NCBI GenBank assembly: GCA_015075005.1
Contig: JABTVC010000002.1
Location: forward strand, 1,098,259-1,162,258
DNA from: Planctomycetia bacterium
GTDB lineage: Bacteria > Planctomycetota > Brocadiia > Brocadiales > Brocadiaceae
DNA length: 64,000 nucleotides
Direction: 5' to 3'
Below are positions 1-8,067 of the stretch, one piece after another. A model generated the notes under the pieces. It was not told the DNA's origin. It made no database searches and saw nothing but the letters and a program-made list of their open reading frames with translations. The number at the start of each line of letters is the position of its first letter. Positions within the stretch are counted from its first letter, which is position 1. The position numbers and the translations under genes were made by a program.

Positions 1-119
1 TGGTAAATATTGCTTACAATTCATTCTGATACAGTCAGCAGGAAAACGATAGTAACAAAGCCAGGTCAATTTTTCGAAACCTATCATTTAATTTTAAAAA
101 ACAAAAATCAGGTCAAACA

Positions 120-631
120 ATGATGATTATAATTGTTTTCGGTTTACCGGGTTCAGGTAAAAGTTATTTTGCTTCCAGGCTTGCAAAAATGATCAACGCC
201 GGATATGTGAACAGTGACAAGGTGAGGAAAGAACTTTTTTAAAAGCGTTTATTCTGAACAGGAGAAAAGGCGGTATATATGATAAATGCTTCAACAGATG
301 GAGCAAGCGATACAACAAAAAAATAAGTTAGTACTGGATGCCACTTTTCATAGAAAAGATACAAGGAAAATGTTTGTTGAGGAAATGAAAGGAAAGGGCA
401 AAATTTTCTTTATTGAGGTTCATGCAGATGAAAATATAATAAGAGAAAGATTAAAAAAGCCCAGGCCATACAGAAGCGGATTTTGAGGTTTATAAACACA
501 TTCGCCGGCAAAATGAACCATTAGACGAGCCTCATTTGATATTGAAGTCAACTGATGACAATATAGATGAAATGTTGCGAAAGGCTTCTGAATACTTGAA
601 AATTAAAAATGATAACAAAGCAAATCAATAA
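120..631 (+). CDS. P-loop (AAA_33/COG0645-like) kinase, frameshifted
   Basis: Small ATP-binding kinase of the COG0645/zeta-toxin-like class. The first 40 codons carry a clear Walker A, GLPGSGKS, in the first dozen residues. The frame then breaks at a T-run near 235-240, again near 275-285 and again near 470. When the three frames are joined, a continuous protein of about 170 residues results, with a conserved LVLDATFHRKDTRK Walker-B-like segment and a tail ending at the TAA at 629-631. The end overlaps the start of the next gene by 23 bp. In many bacteria this domain is fused to the COG2187 phosphotransferase-like domain; here the two are separate and in reverse order. The substrate is unknown. 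The breaks are either sequencing errors or early decay. Confidence 0.6.
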
Positions 632-1625
632 CCTGTTATCCGGGGGAGAATTCCCGGAAGAAACCAGCCAAAGGGAATTAATTGAAACCCATATATCATG
701 GGTAATTTTATGTGATCAATTCGTATATAAAATTAAAAAACCGATACAATATTCCTTTCTTGATTTTTCCACCCTTGAGCGTCGCAATTATTATTGTCAC
801 AGGGAGATAGAATTAAATAAAAGGCTAACCCCCAATGTTTATCTTGAGGTGTTGCCTGTACGCAAATCGCAGGATAAAATTATTATCGGTGGGAAGAAGG
901 GAACCATAATAGACTACGCAGTAAAAATGAATAGACTGGATATAGAAAACAAATGGATAAATTGCTGATGCAGCACCTGGTAACCGAATCAGATATCAAA
1001 AAGCTGGCAGAGAAAATAGCTTCATTTCATAAAAACACAACAATTATTTATGAAAAGGATTTATCGGATATCGGAGAAAAATTCAATGACCTGGAAGCAG
1101 AAAAGAAATTTATAACGGAACAACGGGCAGCATATTCGGCGTTATCATCGTCAATGCTATCAAATATTCTGATAAATTCATGGATAAGAATAAGGAGTTG
1201 ATAGCCTGCCGGCTTAGAGAGGGCTTTGCAGGGATTGCCATGGTGATTTACATTCGAGGAATATTTTCTTATTACCTGATCCGGTGCCGTTCGATTGTAT
1301 TGAGTTCAATGACGATTTTCGTCAAATTGATGTATTAAATGAAGTGGCTTTCCTATGTATGGATTTGGATGCATTTGGCCGAAAGGATTTGTCAGACTTA
1401 TTTCTTGAATATTATAATGATTTTTTCCCCGCTATGAGATCGGAAAAAGAACGTGCCCTTTTTATTTATTATAAAAGTTATCGTGCCAATATACGGGCAA
1501 AAGTAAACAGCCTGCAGGCAAAAAGCGCAGCAACAGATGAGGAAAGAACAAAATTACTGGCTGCCTCGGAAAAATATATTTACCTGATGGAAAGCTATTT
1601 GAAAGAACTTAGAACGGATAAGTAG
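609..1625 (+). CDS. Aminoglycoside-phosphotransferase-like protein (COG2187 family), frameshifted
   Basis: Joined across two frameshifts (near 955-968 and near 1235), this is a kinase-fold protein of about 338 residues. The N-terminus has the family signature LIETHISWV, a KIKKP motif and FLDFSTLERR. The catalytic loop HGDLHSRNI is found only after correcting the second shift (around 1240-1270), followed by DPVPFDCIEFND and a helical tail. The family is usually annotated as a bifunctional phosphotransferase/ATP-binding protein and has no firmly known substrate. It overlaps the upstream P-loop kinase gene, so the two probably form one unit. All key residues are present once the frames are joined, which favours sequence error over true inactivation. 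Confidence 0.65.
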
Positions 1626-1774
1626 AGAATATATGGAATAGAAATTGGCAGGGAAAAAAAGAAGCTAATAAACTTATTTTGTTTTGGGTGTGGCTGATTA
1701 TCTGTGGCTGCATTATTCAACCGTAAGCAGACTGTTAAAAAGAATCCTCTTTTATAATAAATAGTAAGATTAAA

Positions 1775-1939
1775 GACCTGCCCCCTTTTGCCGTTTTGTC
1801 AGGGACGTTGCATGTCCCTCTTGCTGCTGCGGTAATGGGGTCTGAAATTTTTGGACCGGCTTACGTGCTGCCGGCAATTATTTCCTCACTGATCGCTTTC
1901 CAGATCGCAAGACGATTAAGCCTGCAAGAATTTCATTGA
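1775..1939 (+). pseudogene. Remnant of ClC-type chloride channel (C-terminal end)
   Basis: An open frame of 54 codons ends at TGA 1937-1939 and reads like the last membrane helices of a voltage-gated ClC channel/antiporter: a PLAAAVMGSEIFGPAYVLPA segment followed by a hydrophobic helix and RRLSLQEFH. No start codon or N-terminal 350 residues are present; upstream DNA back to the previous gene (1626-1774) shows no related coding. This looks like a deletion relic. The family call rests on the APLTAVVM-like motif typical of ClC proteins and is moderate. Confidence 0.5.
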
Positions 1940-2029
1940 ATTAAACACAGAGAACTGTATGATGTGGGTTAAGCTATCGGTGTCTTTTCCCTGTATCGTG
2001 GGTTTCTGGTGGCCAACGTATAAACAGAA

Positions 2030-2057
2030 ATGATCCCTTTTTCTCAAAAGGGATCAT
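2030..2057. promoter_or_regulatory. Perfect 12-bp inverted repeat upstream of the ATPase/MscS pair
   Basis: ATGATCCCTTTT and its exact reverse complement flank a 4-nt TCTC loop, ending 23 bp before the ATG at 2081. It lacks a T-run after the stem, so it is not a standard intrinsic terminator. It could be an operator, a leader hairpin or the end of an upstream transcript. Confidence 0.6.
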
Positions 2058-2080
2058 CGGCATGAATCACGTACCATAAT

Positions 2081-3352
2081 ATGACAGAGCAAGACCCCAT
2101 ACAACTGTGGCGTTACATCCGGCTGGAAGAATTTTCAAAGCCAAAGGAACCCACAAAAGAGACTGTCCGCAAAGGCGTGCTTGGATTTCTGAAGAAATTC
2201 AGACGCACGCCTCCACAAACTGAGTCGGCCATTTCTCATACAGATCTTCACGTATTTCCCCCGGATGTATTGGATAAAGTGGTATCACCGCCAGACTGGT
2301 ATGAACAATTTTCTGCGCTGAATGTGGTTTTGGAGGATTGGCTAAAGTTAACGGCAGATCAGGAGGAATTTTCTGCGCAAATCATTGTGGGCGCACCATA
2401 CAGCGGCACATCACAAGGAGTGACGCACTGGGCAACAACACAGAGGTGGCGCATCATTGAACCGCCCGGCATTGAGCAAATTTTTGAAGGTGGAAAAGAC
2501 TGGCTGTCCCAACTGGATACCGGCAAAAACATGCCGCTGGTAATTCCCTGCCTTGAACGGTTTTACTTGCGCCATCATGATGGATTAACGTTGATCCGGA
2601 AATTGCTGGGCTGGCTGTGGAACAACCGATGTCGCTGTTTGATTGGGTGTGACAGTTGGGCGTGGGCATATCTGTGCAAGGCAATACACATTGATTCTCT
2701 CTTCCCAAATCCATTCATTTTAGAAGCCTTTGACCATGAGCGTCTTCAACACTGGTTTCAATCCTTGTCGCTTATCTCTGGAAAAGAATGTTTCGTTTTC
2801 CGGCAGACAGACAACGGCAAGTTTGTAATACCCCCCAAAAAAACCCTGGAAACTCCCGGCAACAACAATATTCAAACGAAGAAACCATTAAACAATAGTG
2901 GTAAACCAGCTTCAGTAACAAACTTTTTGAATAATGTTGCATCGTATAGTCGTGGAATTCCCTGGGTGGCCTGGGCTATCTGGCGATATAGCTTACGACA
3001 GACACCGGATGGCGATGTTTTAAAGACTATTCAGGAAGATGCTAAAACTGATCGATGTTGTATGCTATGGGTGATTCCATGGTCACAGCTTAATTTGCCA
3101 ATCATACCGTACACAAAAAATCAGAAACAGCCATTTGTGCTGCATACGCTTTTGCTTCATGACGGGTTGCCGTCCCAGGTGCTTTCGCATGTATTGTCTA
3201 TTTCTGATGTTGAAATTATACAGATTTTGCACCATCTGAAAAACGACGGGATCCTTGATGTGGAACAGGGAATTTGGCGCGTGACACCACTCAGCTATCC
3301 ATCTGTGCGTCAATTTCTCAATAGTGAGGGATACCTTGTCGACGTTATATAA
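2081..3352 (+). CDS. Hypothetical protein with degenerate P-loop and C-terminal winged-helix-like region
   Basis: A 423-residue protein that I do not recognise as a named family. Residues about 100-112 (IIVGAPYSGTSQG) sit after a beta-strand-like stretch, as a Walker A would, but lack the invariant Lys. About 55 residues on, PLVIPCLERFYLRHHDGL resembles a Walker B strand and following helix. The last 70 residues (LPSQVLSHVLSISDVEIIQ, then LKNDGILD and WRVTPLSYPSVRQFL) look like a winged helix. No signal peptide or membrane segment is seen. It is followed after 9 bp by an mscS-type gene, so the two are probably cotranscribed and functionally linked. A STAND- or AAA-like regulatory role is a guess. 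Confidence 0.6.
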   Translation: MTEQDPIQLWRYIRLEEFSKPKEPTKETVRKGVLGFLKKFRRTPPQTESAISHTDLHVFPPDVLDKVVSPPDWYEQFSALNVVLEDWLKLTADQEEFSAQIIVGAPYSGTSQGVTHWATTQRWRIIEPPGIEQIFEGGKDWLSQLDTGKNMPLVIPCLERFYLRHHDGLTLIRKLLGWLWNNRCRCLIGCDSWAWAYLCKAIHIDSLFPNPFILEAFDHERLQHWFQSLSLISGKECFVFRQTDNGKFVIPPKKTLETPGNNNIQTKKPLNNSGKPASVTNFLNNVASYSRGIPWVAWAIWRYSLRQTPDGDVLKTIQEDAKTDRCCMLWVIPWSQLNLPIIPYTKNQKQPFVLHTLLLHDGLPSQVLSHVLSISDVEIIQILHHLKNDGILDVEQGIWRVTPLSYPSVRQFLNSEGYLVDVI

Positions 3353-3361
3353 GGAGACACT

Positions 3362-4180
3362 ATGACAGGAGACATAAACATAACTCAAGCCTTTCACGGC
3401 ATTAACAAAACCAGCATTGTATACATTGCTATTATAATTGCCGCATACTGGTTGCTTACCAAGCTCATAGAGCGATTGTTTTTTTTGCTCGAAGGAAGAT
3501 TATCCGGACGTTTTCGCCTATATATTTTACCATCGATGCCATTGTTTCGCATGTTCTTTTTGATCGTGGCAATTATGATCATTATTCCGCTCGTCATCAA
3601 ACCAACGTTACAAAACCTGATAGCTGTTCTTGGCGTCGCTGGTTTGGCGTTAGGGTTTGCGTTTAAGGATTATATAAGTTGTATTATTGCGGGTATAACA
3701 GTTATTTATGAGCGCTGTTATCGTCCTGGCGACTGGGTGAAGATCGGTGACGCCTACGGTGAGATTAAATCGCTGGGATTAAGAACACTGAAGCTGGTGA
3801 CGCCAGACGACACGATTGTTACTATTCCTCACACGAAAATATGGAACACCAATATTTACAACGCCAATGAGGGCAAACGGGAACTTCTCTGTGTAGCCGA
3901 TTTCTACTTCCATCCGAAGCACGATGCGGCACAAGTGCGGCAAAAGTTATACGACGTAGCGCTTGCCAGTCCCTATATAAATCTTGAACGACAAATCATG
4001 GTGATTGTTGCTGAAAAGCCATGGGGGACTCATTATCGCCTTAAGGCCTATCCCATCGAGAGCAGAGATCAGTTTCAATTTATAAGCGACTTAACCGTAA
4101 GAGGAAAGACCGCACTGTCAAAAATGGATGTTAAAGCAATAACATTACCCATCGCAGTCAAAGACAATTATAACCAGTAA
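3362..4180 (+). CDS. MscS-family mechanosensitive ion channel
   Basis: A 272-residue inner-membrane channel. There are hydrophobic segments at about residues 18-35, 58-80 and 85-105; the last is the Gly/Ala-rich pore helix (LIAVLGVAGLALGFAFKDY). It leads into the conserved beta domain with ERCYRPGDWVKIGDAYGEI and a VTIPHTKIWNTNIYN stretch matching the MscS VIPNGxI region. The C-terminal alpha/beta cytoplasmic domain is complete. The family opens under membrane tension and releases solutes on osmotic downshock. The preceding ATP-site-like gene lies only 9 bp upstream, suggesting a channel with a dedicated cytosolic partner. Confidence 0.85.
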   Translation: MTGDINITQAFHGINKTSIVYIAIIIAAYWLLTKLIERLFFLLEGRLSGRFRLYILPSMPLFRMFFLIVAIMIIIPLVIKPTLQNLIAVLGVAGLALGFAFKDYISCIIAGITVIYERCYRPGDWVKIGDAYGEIKSLGLRTLKLVTPDDTIVTIPHTKIWNTNIYNANEGKRELLCVADFYFHPKHDAAQVRQKLYDVALASPYINLERQIMVIVAEKPWGTHYRLKAYPIESRDQFQFISDLTVRGKTALSKMDVKAITLPIAVKDNYNQ

Positions 4181-4199
4181 GCGCCGTATTGCATAGTCA

Positions 4200-4410
4200 T
4201 CAAATGCTTTCTCTCGACTTAGAATTGGGATGTCCTCTGACAGGCTCTGCGCAAGTATCAATCTTTGGAAATGGTTCGATTTGACTGATGGGCACAATCT
4301 TAAAGGCTGTGCCGTCACTTCGTATTATCACAACTTTCCTCACCGCATGCAGCTTCGTCAATTAGTTCGGCGACCCGCAGTTTAGCTTCTTTTAATTTTA
4401 CTTCGTGCAT
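4200..4410 (-). CDS. Small antitoxin-like protein (Phd/YefM-type), frameshifted
   Basis: On the minus strand, ATG at 4410-4408 follows GGAGGAAATAACACCT. It encodes MHEVKLKEAKLRVAELIDEA, then CGEE. Removing one base after CGEE restores VVIIRSDGTAFKIVPI and a proline-rich tail ending at TGA (4202-4200), about 69 residues. The helix plus GEEVVIIRxDGxAFKIVPI pattern is that of antitoxins of the prevent-host-death/DUF2281 group. No toxin gene is adjacent: the downstream side is the convergent mscS gene and the upstream side holds a membrane protein. It was too short and too broken to appear as one frame. Confidence 0.55.
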
Positions 4411-4556
4411 AGGTGTTATTTCCTCCCCGGACGTTGATTGATGAGCTTGTGGTTCGTTGAATGAGTTTGGAAATTGGTGGCCGAACGCCGCGGTTCACGG
4501 GCGACGGCGCACTAGCGCAGACGTCCCGTGTAACCGGTTGTTGGGTCTTAATTGTT

Positions 4557-5104
4557 TCATGGAGTAACAACTACTTCCAAGGTACCAGCGGGTACATTGT
4601 TTGAGAAAACGACTACGGCATACCTTTGATTGAATTCTTTTACCTCATAGAGAGGTAGCTGTATATCTGGCGACCGCACATTTAATGTTGAAATGACAAC
4701 ATCGTTTTCAAATGTGACGAACAATGTTACCAACGACCCGATGCGGGTAACTCCGGAAGGCCCAACATTATCAATGGCAGTTTGAAGGTAGAACCATCTG
4801 AAAATATTTTCATAGGTGAGACGCTCAGGAGTTCTGTGGTCACCATACACATGTAGCCTAAGCGAGGCCGCTTTAACCACAGGTCGCTTGCGACGCAGCC
4901 CACCTGCTGCAAGAAGCCCAACAGAAAGCCCGAAAAGAAATATGCCGATGAAAAATCCTGTTGGTGGAATCCACGATGGTAGCTTTGGAAAATAGTACTG
5001 TAGTGCTATCGTGACAATAGCCAGGGCAATTCAAGAATTCCTATTGTGCGATCAATCATGGTCGACTTCGATTCCTGAGGCCTGACAATAATTAGACTGG
5101 TCAT
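4557..5104 (-). CDS. Hypothetical membrane-anchored protein, one frameshift
   Basis: The minus-strand frame can be followed from a candidate ATG at 5104 (GGGGGCGG upstream), or an ATG at 5059, through a frameshift near 5030. The product has two hydrophobic segments (IALAIVTIALQYYF and GFFIGIFLFGLSVGLLAAGG), a basic GLRRKR stop-transfer, and a cytosolic beta-rich domain of about 110 residues ending at 4557. No family was recognised. The soluble part alone is the longest uninterrupted open frame. Start choice is uncertain. Confidence 0.45.
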
Positions 5105-5492
5105 TATAACCGCCCCCGGCATGCTGGTCTGTCAGTCTATTACGCCGGTATTTTGGATATAAAAATCTCATTATCTCATTTACCTCCTTTATGTTGCGCA
5201 GAATTATCATGAAAAGCAGATGTCTTAGACTGATCAGTATAAGACACCGCTTTTGATTAATCAATTTGACTTGCACTCCTTTTGAACCGTAATTCAGCAC
5301 AATCTTCTTTAAAAGTGATGATAATACAAAAATGAAGAAGAATACAGGCTTTTTCGGTTTTTTCTGGTAAAATAACGGATAGTGAATTTTCCAGGTTGTC
5401 TGAGCATAGGTGTTTTTCGCAAATTCTTGTGTCATAATTTGTACTAATTTTGTGCTAAAATCAATCTAAAAAGATAGAATTGATATAACGCT

Positions 5493-5528
5493 AACAATAC
5501 CTTGATTTTCAGGGTAAAACAGGAAACC
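5493..5528 (+). repeat. 36-nt direct repeat, copy 1
   Basis: Matches 5693-5728 at 33 of 36 positions, counted by eye. Its core contains CCTTGATTTTCAGGG; the second copy turns this into a short palindrome. The offset between the copies is exactly 200 bp. Function unknown. Confidence 0.6.
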
Positions 5529-5644
5529 AGTCCAATATCAAGGACTTATAATATTAATCTATTTCGCCCTTGCAGATTGTAACCATATATTTGAACGGTA
5601 CGCTAAAGCTTGAACTTGTGCTGTGAGACGGAATCATACTAAAT

Positions 5645-5681
5645 GCTTCGGTTCAATCGGGGACGATTGAACCAGCGAAGC
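5645..5681. repeat. Strong palindrome with a 10-bp perfect inner stem
   Basis: GGTTCAATCG (5650-5659) and CGATTGAACC (5664-5673) pair perfectly around GGGA. GCTTCG (5645-5650) and CGAAGC (5676-5681) extend the stem past a small bulge. It lies between the two 36-nt direct repeats. There is no T-run, so a terminator role is unlikely. Confidence 0.6.
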
Positions 5682-5692
5682 GAGGTCGCCGA

Positions 5693-5728
5693 AACAACAC
5701 CTTGATTTTCAAGGTAAAACAGGATACC
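5693..5728 (+). repeat. 36-nt direct repeat, copy 2
   Basis: Second copy of the 5493-5528 repeat. Here CCTTGA-TTT-TCAAGG forms a 6-bp inverted repeat inside the unit. Confidence 0.6.
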
Positions 5729-5783
5729 CGCTGTGAGAGATTAGTGTTTATTTGTGCTAATGCGTGGCTAAACAGTTGTTGTT

Positions 5784-6881
5784 TCAAAACAACCGATAGT
5801 ACAAATCCCTTTGCCTTGCCTCATATCCGAGATCGTTGATGAGTGCCTCTATCTCCTCTTTATCCATCTGATAGCTGACACCAGCAGCCCGTACTACATT
5901 TTCCTCAATCATCGTGCTGCCCATGTCATTGGCGCCGAATTTCATTGAAAGCTGGGCGATTTTTGACCCTTGTGTGACCCACGATGCCTGGATATTGGGA
6001 ATGTTGTCTAAGAAGAGACGTGCAATGGCAACGGTCTTCAAATAATCATAACTCCCGATATGTCCTATGTCTTTGTATTTGGATGAGAGGGAAGGTGCCA
6101 GTTGAGTATTTTTAGGCTGAAATGTCCAGGCAATAAAGGCCGTAAACCCGCCCGTTTCGTCCTGGAGACCTCTGATTTTTTGCAGGTGTTCAACGCGCTC
6201 TTCTATCGTTTCTATGTGGCCGAACATCATGGTGGCCGTGGTGCGCATACCAAGGTTGTGTGCCTCACGCATGACATCGAGCCATTCCCGAGCCGTGCAT
6301 TTATTCGGGCTCAGGAGGTTGCGGCACCGGTCGACCAGAATTTCAGCGCCACCGCCGGGGATTGAATCGAGTCCTGCTGCTTTGAGCTTTTGTATAACGT
6401 TATGGACCGGGATGCCATTTAATTTTGAAAAATGGACAATCTCCGGGGGAGAAAAGGCGTGGAGGTGAACATCGTATTTCGTTTTAACAGACTCTAGCAG
6501 GTCTTCATAAAAATCCAGTTTCAGTGACGGATGCAGGCCGCCCTGCATGAGGATTTGCCTGCCACCCAGGGCCAGTGTTTCTTCTATCTTTTTAAACAGG
6601 ATGTCTTTTGGGATGATATAGCCGTCACTGTGTTCAACTGTCTTGTAGAAGGCGCAGAATTTACAGCCAGATGTGCAGATGTTGGTATAATTAATATTCC
6701 GGTCGATGATATACGTCCGGTAATTTTCCGGATGCTTTTTCTTGCAGATTTCATCGGCCGCCATCCCTAGAAGTGTAAGTTCCTTTGCAGAGAATAACTT
6801 TATACAGTCATCAGAAGACAATCTTTCGTTGTTTGATGACTTCTCAATAATATCTTTGATTTTACCGGATATATTAGTCAT
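5784..6881 (-). CDS. mqnC: Cyclic dehypoxanthinyl futalosine synthase (radical SAM)
   Basis: A 365-residue radical SAM enzyme of the futalosine menaquinone pathway that cyclises dehypoxanthine futalosine. The 4Fe-4S motif CTSGCKFC lies at about residue 70 within NINYTNICTSGCKFCAFY. Downstream are the family blocks GLDSIPGGGAEIL, RTTATMMFGHIET, QDETGGFTAFIAWTFQP, NIQASWVTQG and MIEENVV, which favour MqnC over its paralogue MqnE. Length is normal and uninterrupted. mqnA lies 237 bp upstream on the same strand, so the two steps are grouped. Menaquinone is the expected membrane electron carrier. Confidence 0.93.
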   Translation of the reverse strand: MTNISGKIKDIIEKSSNNERLSSDDCIKLFSAKELTLLGMAADEICKKKHPENYRTYIIDRNINYTNICTSGCKFCAFYKTVEHSDGYIIPKDILFKKIEETLALGGRQILMQGGLHPSLKLDFYEDLLESVKTKYDVHLHAFSPPEIVHFSKLNGIPVHNVIQKLKAAGLDSIPGGGAEILVDRCRNLLSPNKCTAREWLDVMREAHNLGMRTTATMMFGHIETIEERVEHLQKIRGLQDETGGFTAFIAWTFQPKNTQLAPSLSSKYKDIGHIGSYDYLKTVAIARLFLDNIPNIQASWVTQGSKIAQLSMKFGANDMGSTMIEENVVRAAGVSYQMDKEEIEALINDLGYEARQRDLYYRLF

Positions 6882-6964
6882 GTGAGTGCTTTGTCACAGT
6901 TCCTTTACTATGTTTGGTAAATATTTTATTGTCCTAATATGGAATAAATCCCAAATAACAAGTA

Positions 6965-7062
6965 CCAAATAACAAATAAATTCCAGGGAACTAAATTCAA
7001 AATTCCAAACTACCCGTTTGATTTATTCATATATTGCAATTTAGAATTTATTTGAGATTTGG
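6965..7062. repeat. Imperfect inverted repeat in the mqnC-mqnA gap
   Basis: CCAAATAACAAATAAATTC (6965-6983) pairs with 7044-7062 on the other strand with two mismatches, 60 nt apart. The AT-rich unit resembles a short non-coding repeat or MITE-like element sitting between mqnA and mqnC. Confidence 0.45.
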
Positions 7063-7118
7063 AATTTGTGACTTATTATTTAAAATTAGAAAACCTCTTT
7101 GGCTCTTGCTCATCCGGG

Positions 7119-7913
7119 TCAGGTTTCATTGAAAACAATTTCTACCCCTTTGGGAGCGAGTCCCAAAGATACTGCGTGTTCATAAAATGACTGAAGTCCC
7201 TCTATCTCATCTTTGCCCAAACTATATCGAATCGAGTTTGTAAGGTAGTTCAGGCATCTCTCGTGCGTTAATTGAAGACGATGCGATTCAATAGCTGCTA
7301 GTTCCTTAACGGATCGAATTCCTGCCTCCTTTGCATCCTTTAACAGCTTGTTTATGCCTGGTACGCAACGTCCCTTTTTAACAACCCAGAGGGCGTAAAC
7401 AAAGGGAAGCCCCGTATATTCAAACCATGCCTGACCCAGATCCAGTGTGACGTAACCATTTTCAGAAACCTTCATGGCATTATCTCCGATGATGAGGACT
7501 GCATCTATATCGGTACGGGAAATATCGTATTGCTTGTTCCATTGTGTATAGTGAGGTGAAAGGTGATAGTGTTCCTTGAAAAGTATCCGGGTAAGCGCAC
7601 AGGAGGTTAAGGAACTTTTGTCTAAGGCGGCAGAGTGTATGTCTTGTATTGGCACCTTCGAAAATATCTTTACACTATCAACGGCACCATATGAAGAGAT
7701 GGAGATGTCTGGAATGATTGCGTAATTGCCGCTTCTGAAATACTCTATGGAAGGAATAATGGCTACGTCAATCTGATCAGTGTTCAGCATGTTTGGGAGA
7801 AGAGAGGGCACTTCAAACAATAACTCAACCGAATCTGTTTGTTGGTTTAATCCGTAAATCAATGGCTTTGCGTTCATGTAGGGGACAACGCCAAGCCTGA
7901 GTTTATTTGTCAT
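7119..7913 (-). CDS. mqnA: Chorismate dehydratase (futalosine pathway)
   Basis: A 264-residue periplasmic-binding-protein-fold enzyme, cytosolic and without a signal peptide. MqnA converts chorismate to 3-enolpyruvylbenzoate, the first step of menaquinone synthesis through futalosine. The N-terminus KLRLGVVPYMNAKPLIYG, then DVAIIPSIEYF, AVLIIGDNAMK and LDLGQAWFEYTGLPFVYALWV are family signatures. It is on the same strand as mqnC, 237 bp upstream of it. MqnB, MqnD and MqnE genes are not in this window. Confidence 0.92.
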   Translation of the reverse strand: MTNKLRLGVVPYMNAKPLIYGLNQQTDSVELLFEVPSLLPNMLNTDQIDVAIIPSIEYFRSGNYAIIPDISISSYGAVDSVKIFSKVPIQDIHSAALDKSSLTSCALTRILFKEHYHLSPHYTQWNKQYDISRTDIDAVLIIGDNAMKVSENGYVTLDLGQAWFEYTGLPFVYALWVVKKGRCVPGINKLLKDAKEAGIRSVKELAAIESHRLQLTHERCLNYLTNSIRYSLGKDEIEGLQSFYEHAVSLGLAPKGVEIVFNET

Positions 7914-8067
7914 GATTCTTTAAATGCTCTTGCCTGAACAAGGCTTCTTGTATAGACTATATCTTTATGAAAAATTAAAAGTTTATTATAGATGGCTTTT
8001 CATAATTCTTCAATCAAGAATTATGACGAACACCATGAATTGCTTTGTATTGAAAGGAATGAAAGGC

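Larger units (their letters stand above)
5105..5783. other. Gene-poor stretch with repeats and a palindrome
   Basis: No convincing gene was found. A minus-strand open frame at 5052-5435 has low-complexity, Lys/Leu-rich content and no family signature. A 39-codon minus-strand frame preceded by AAGGAGGT (near 5166-5186) could be a leader peptide, but this is not supported further. The stretch contains two 36-nt direct repeats 200 bp apart and a strong palindrome, listed separately. Confidence 0.5.

Noticed and set aside
5052..5435. 127-codon minus-strand frame
   Set aside because: Low-complexity, no conserved motif, and it overlaps the start of the likelier membrane-protein gene.
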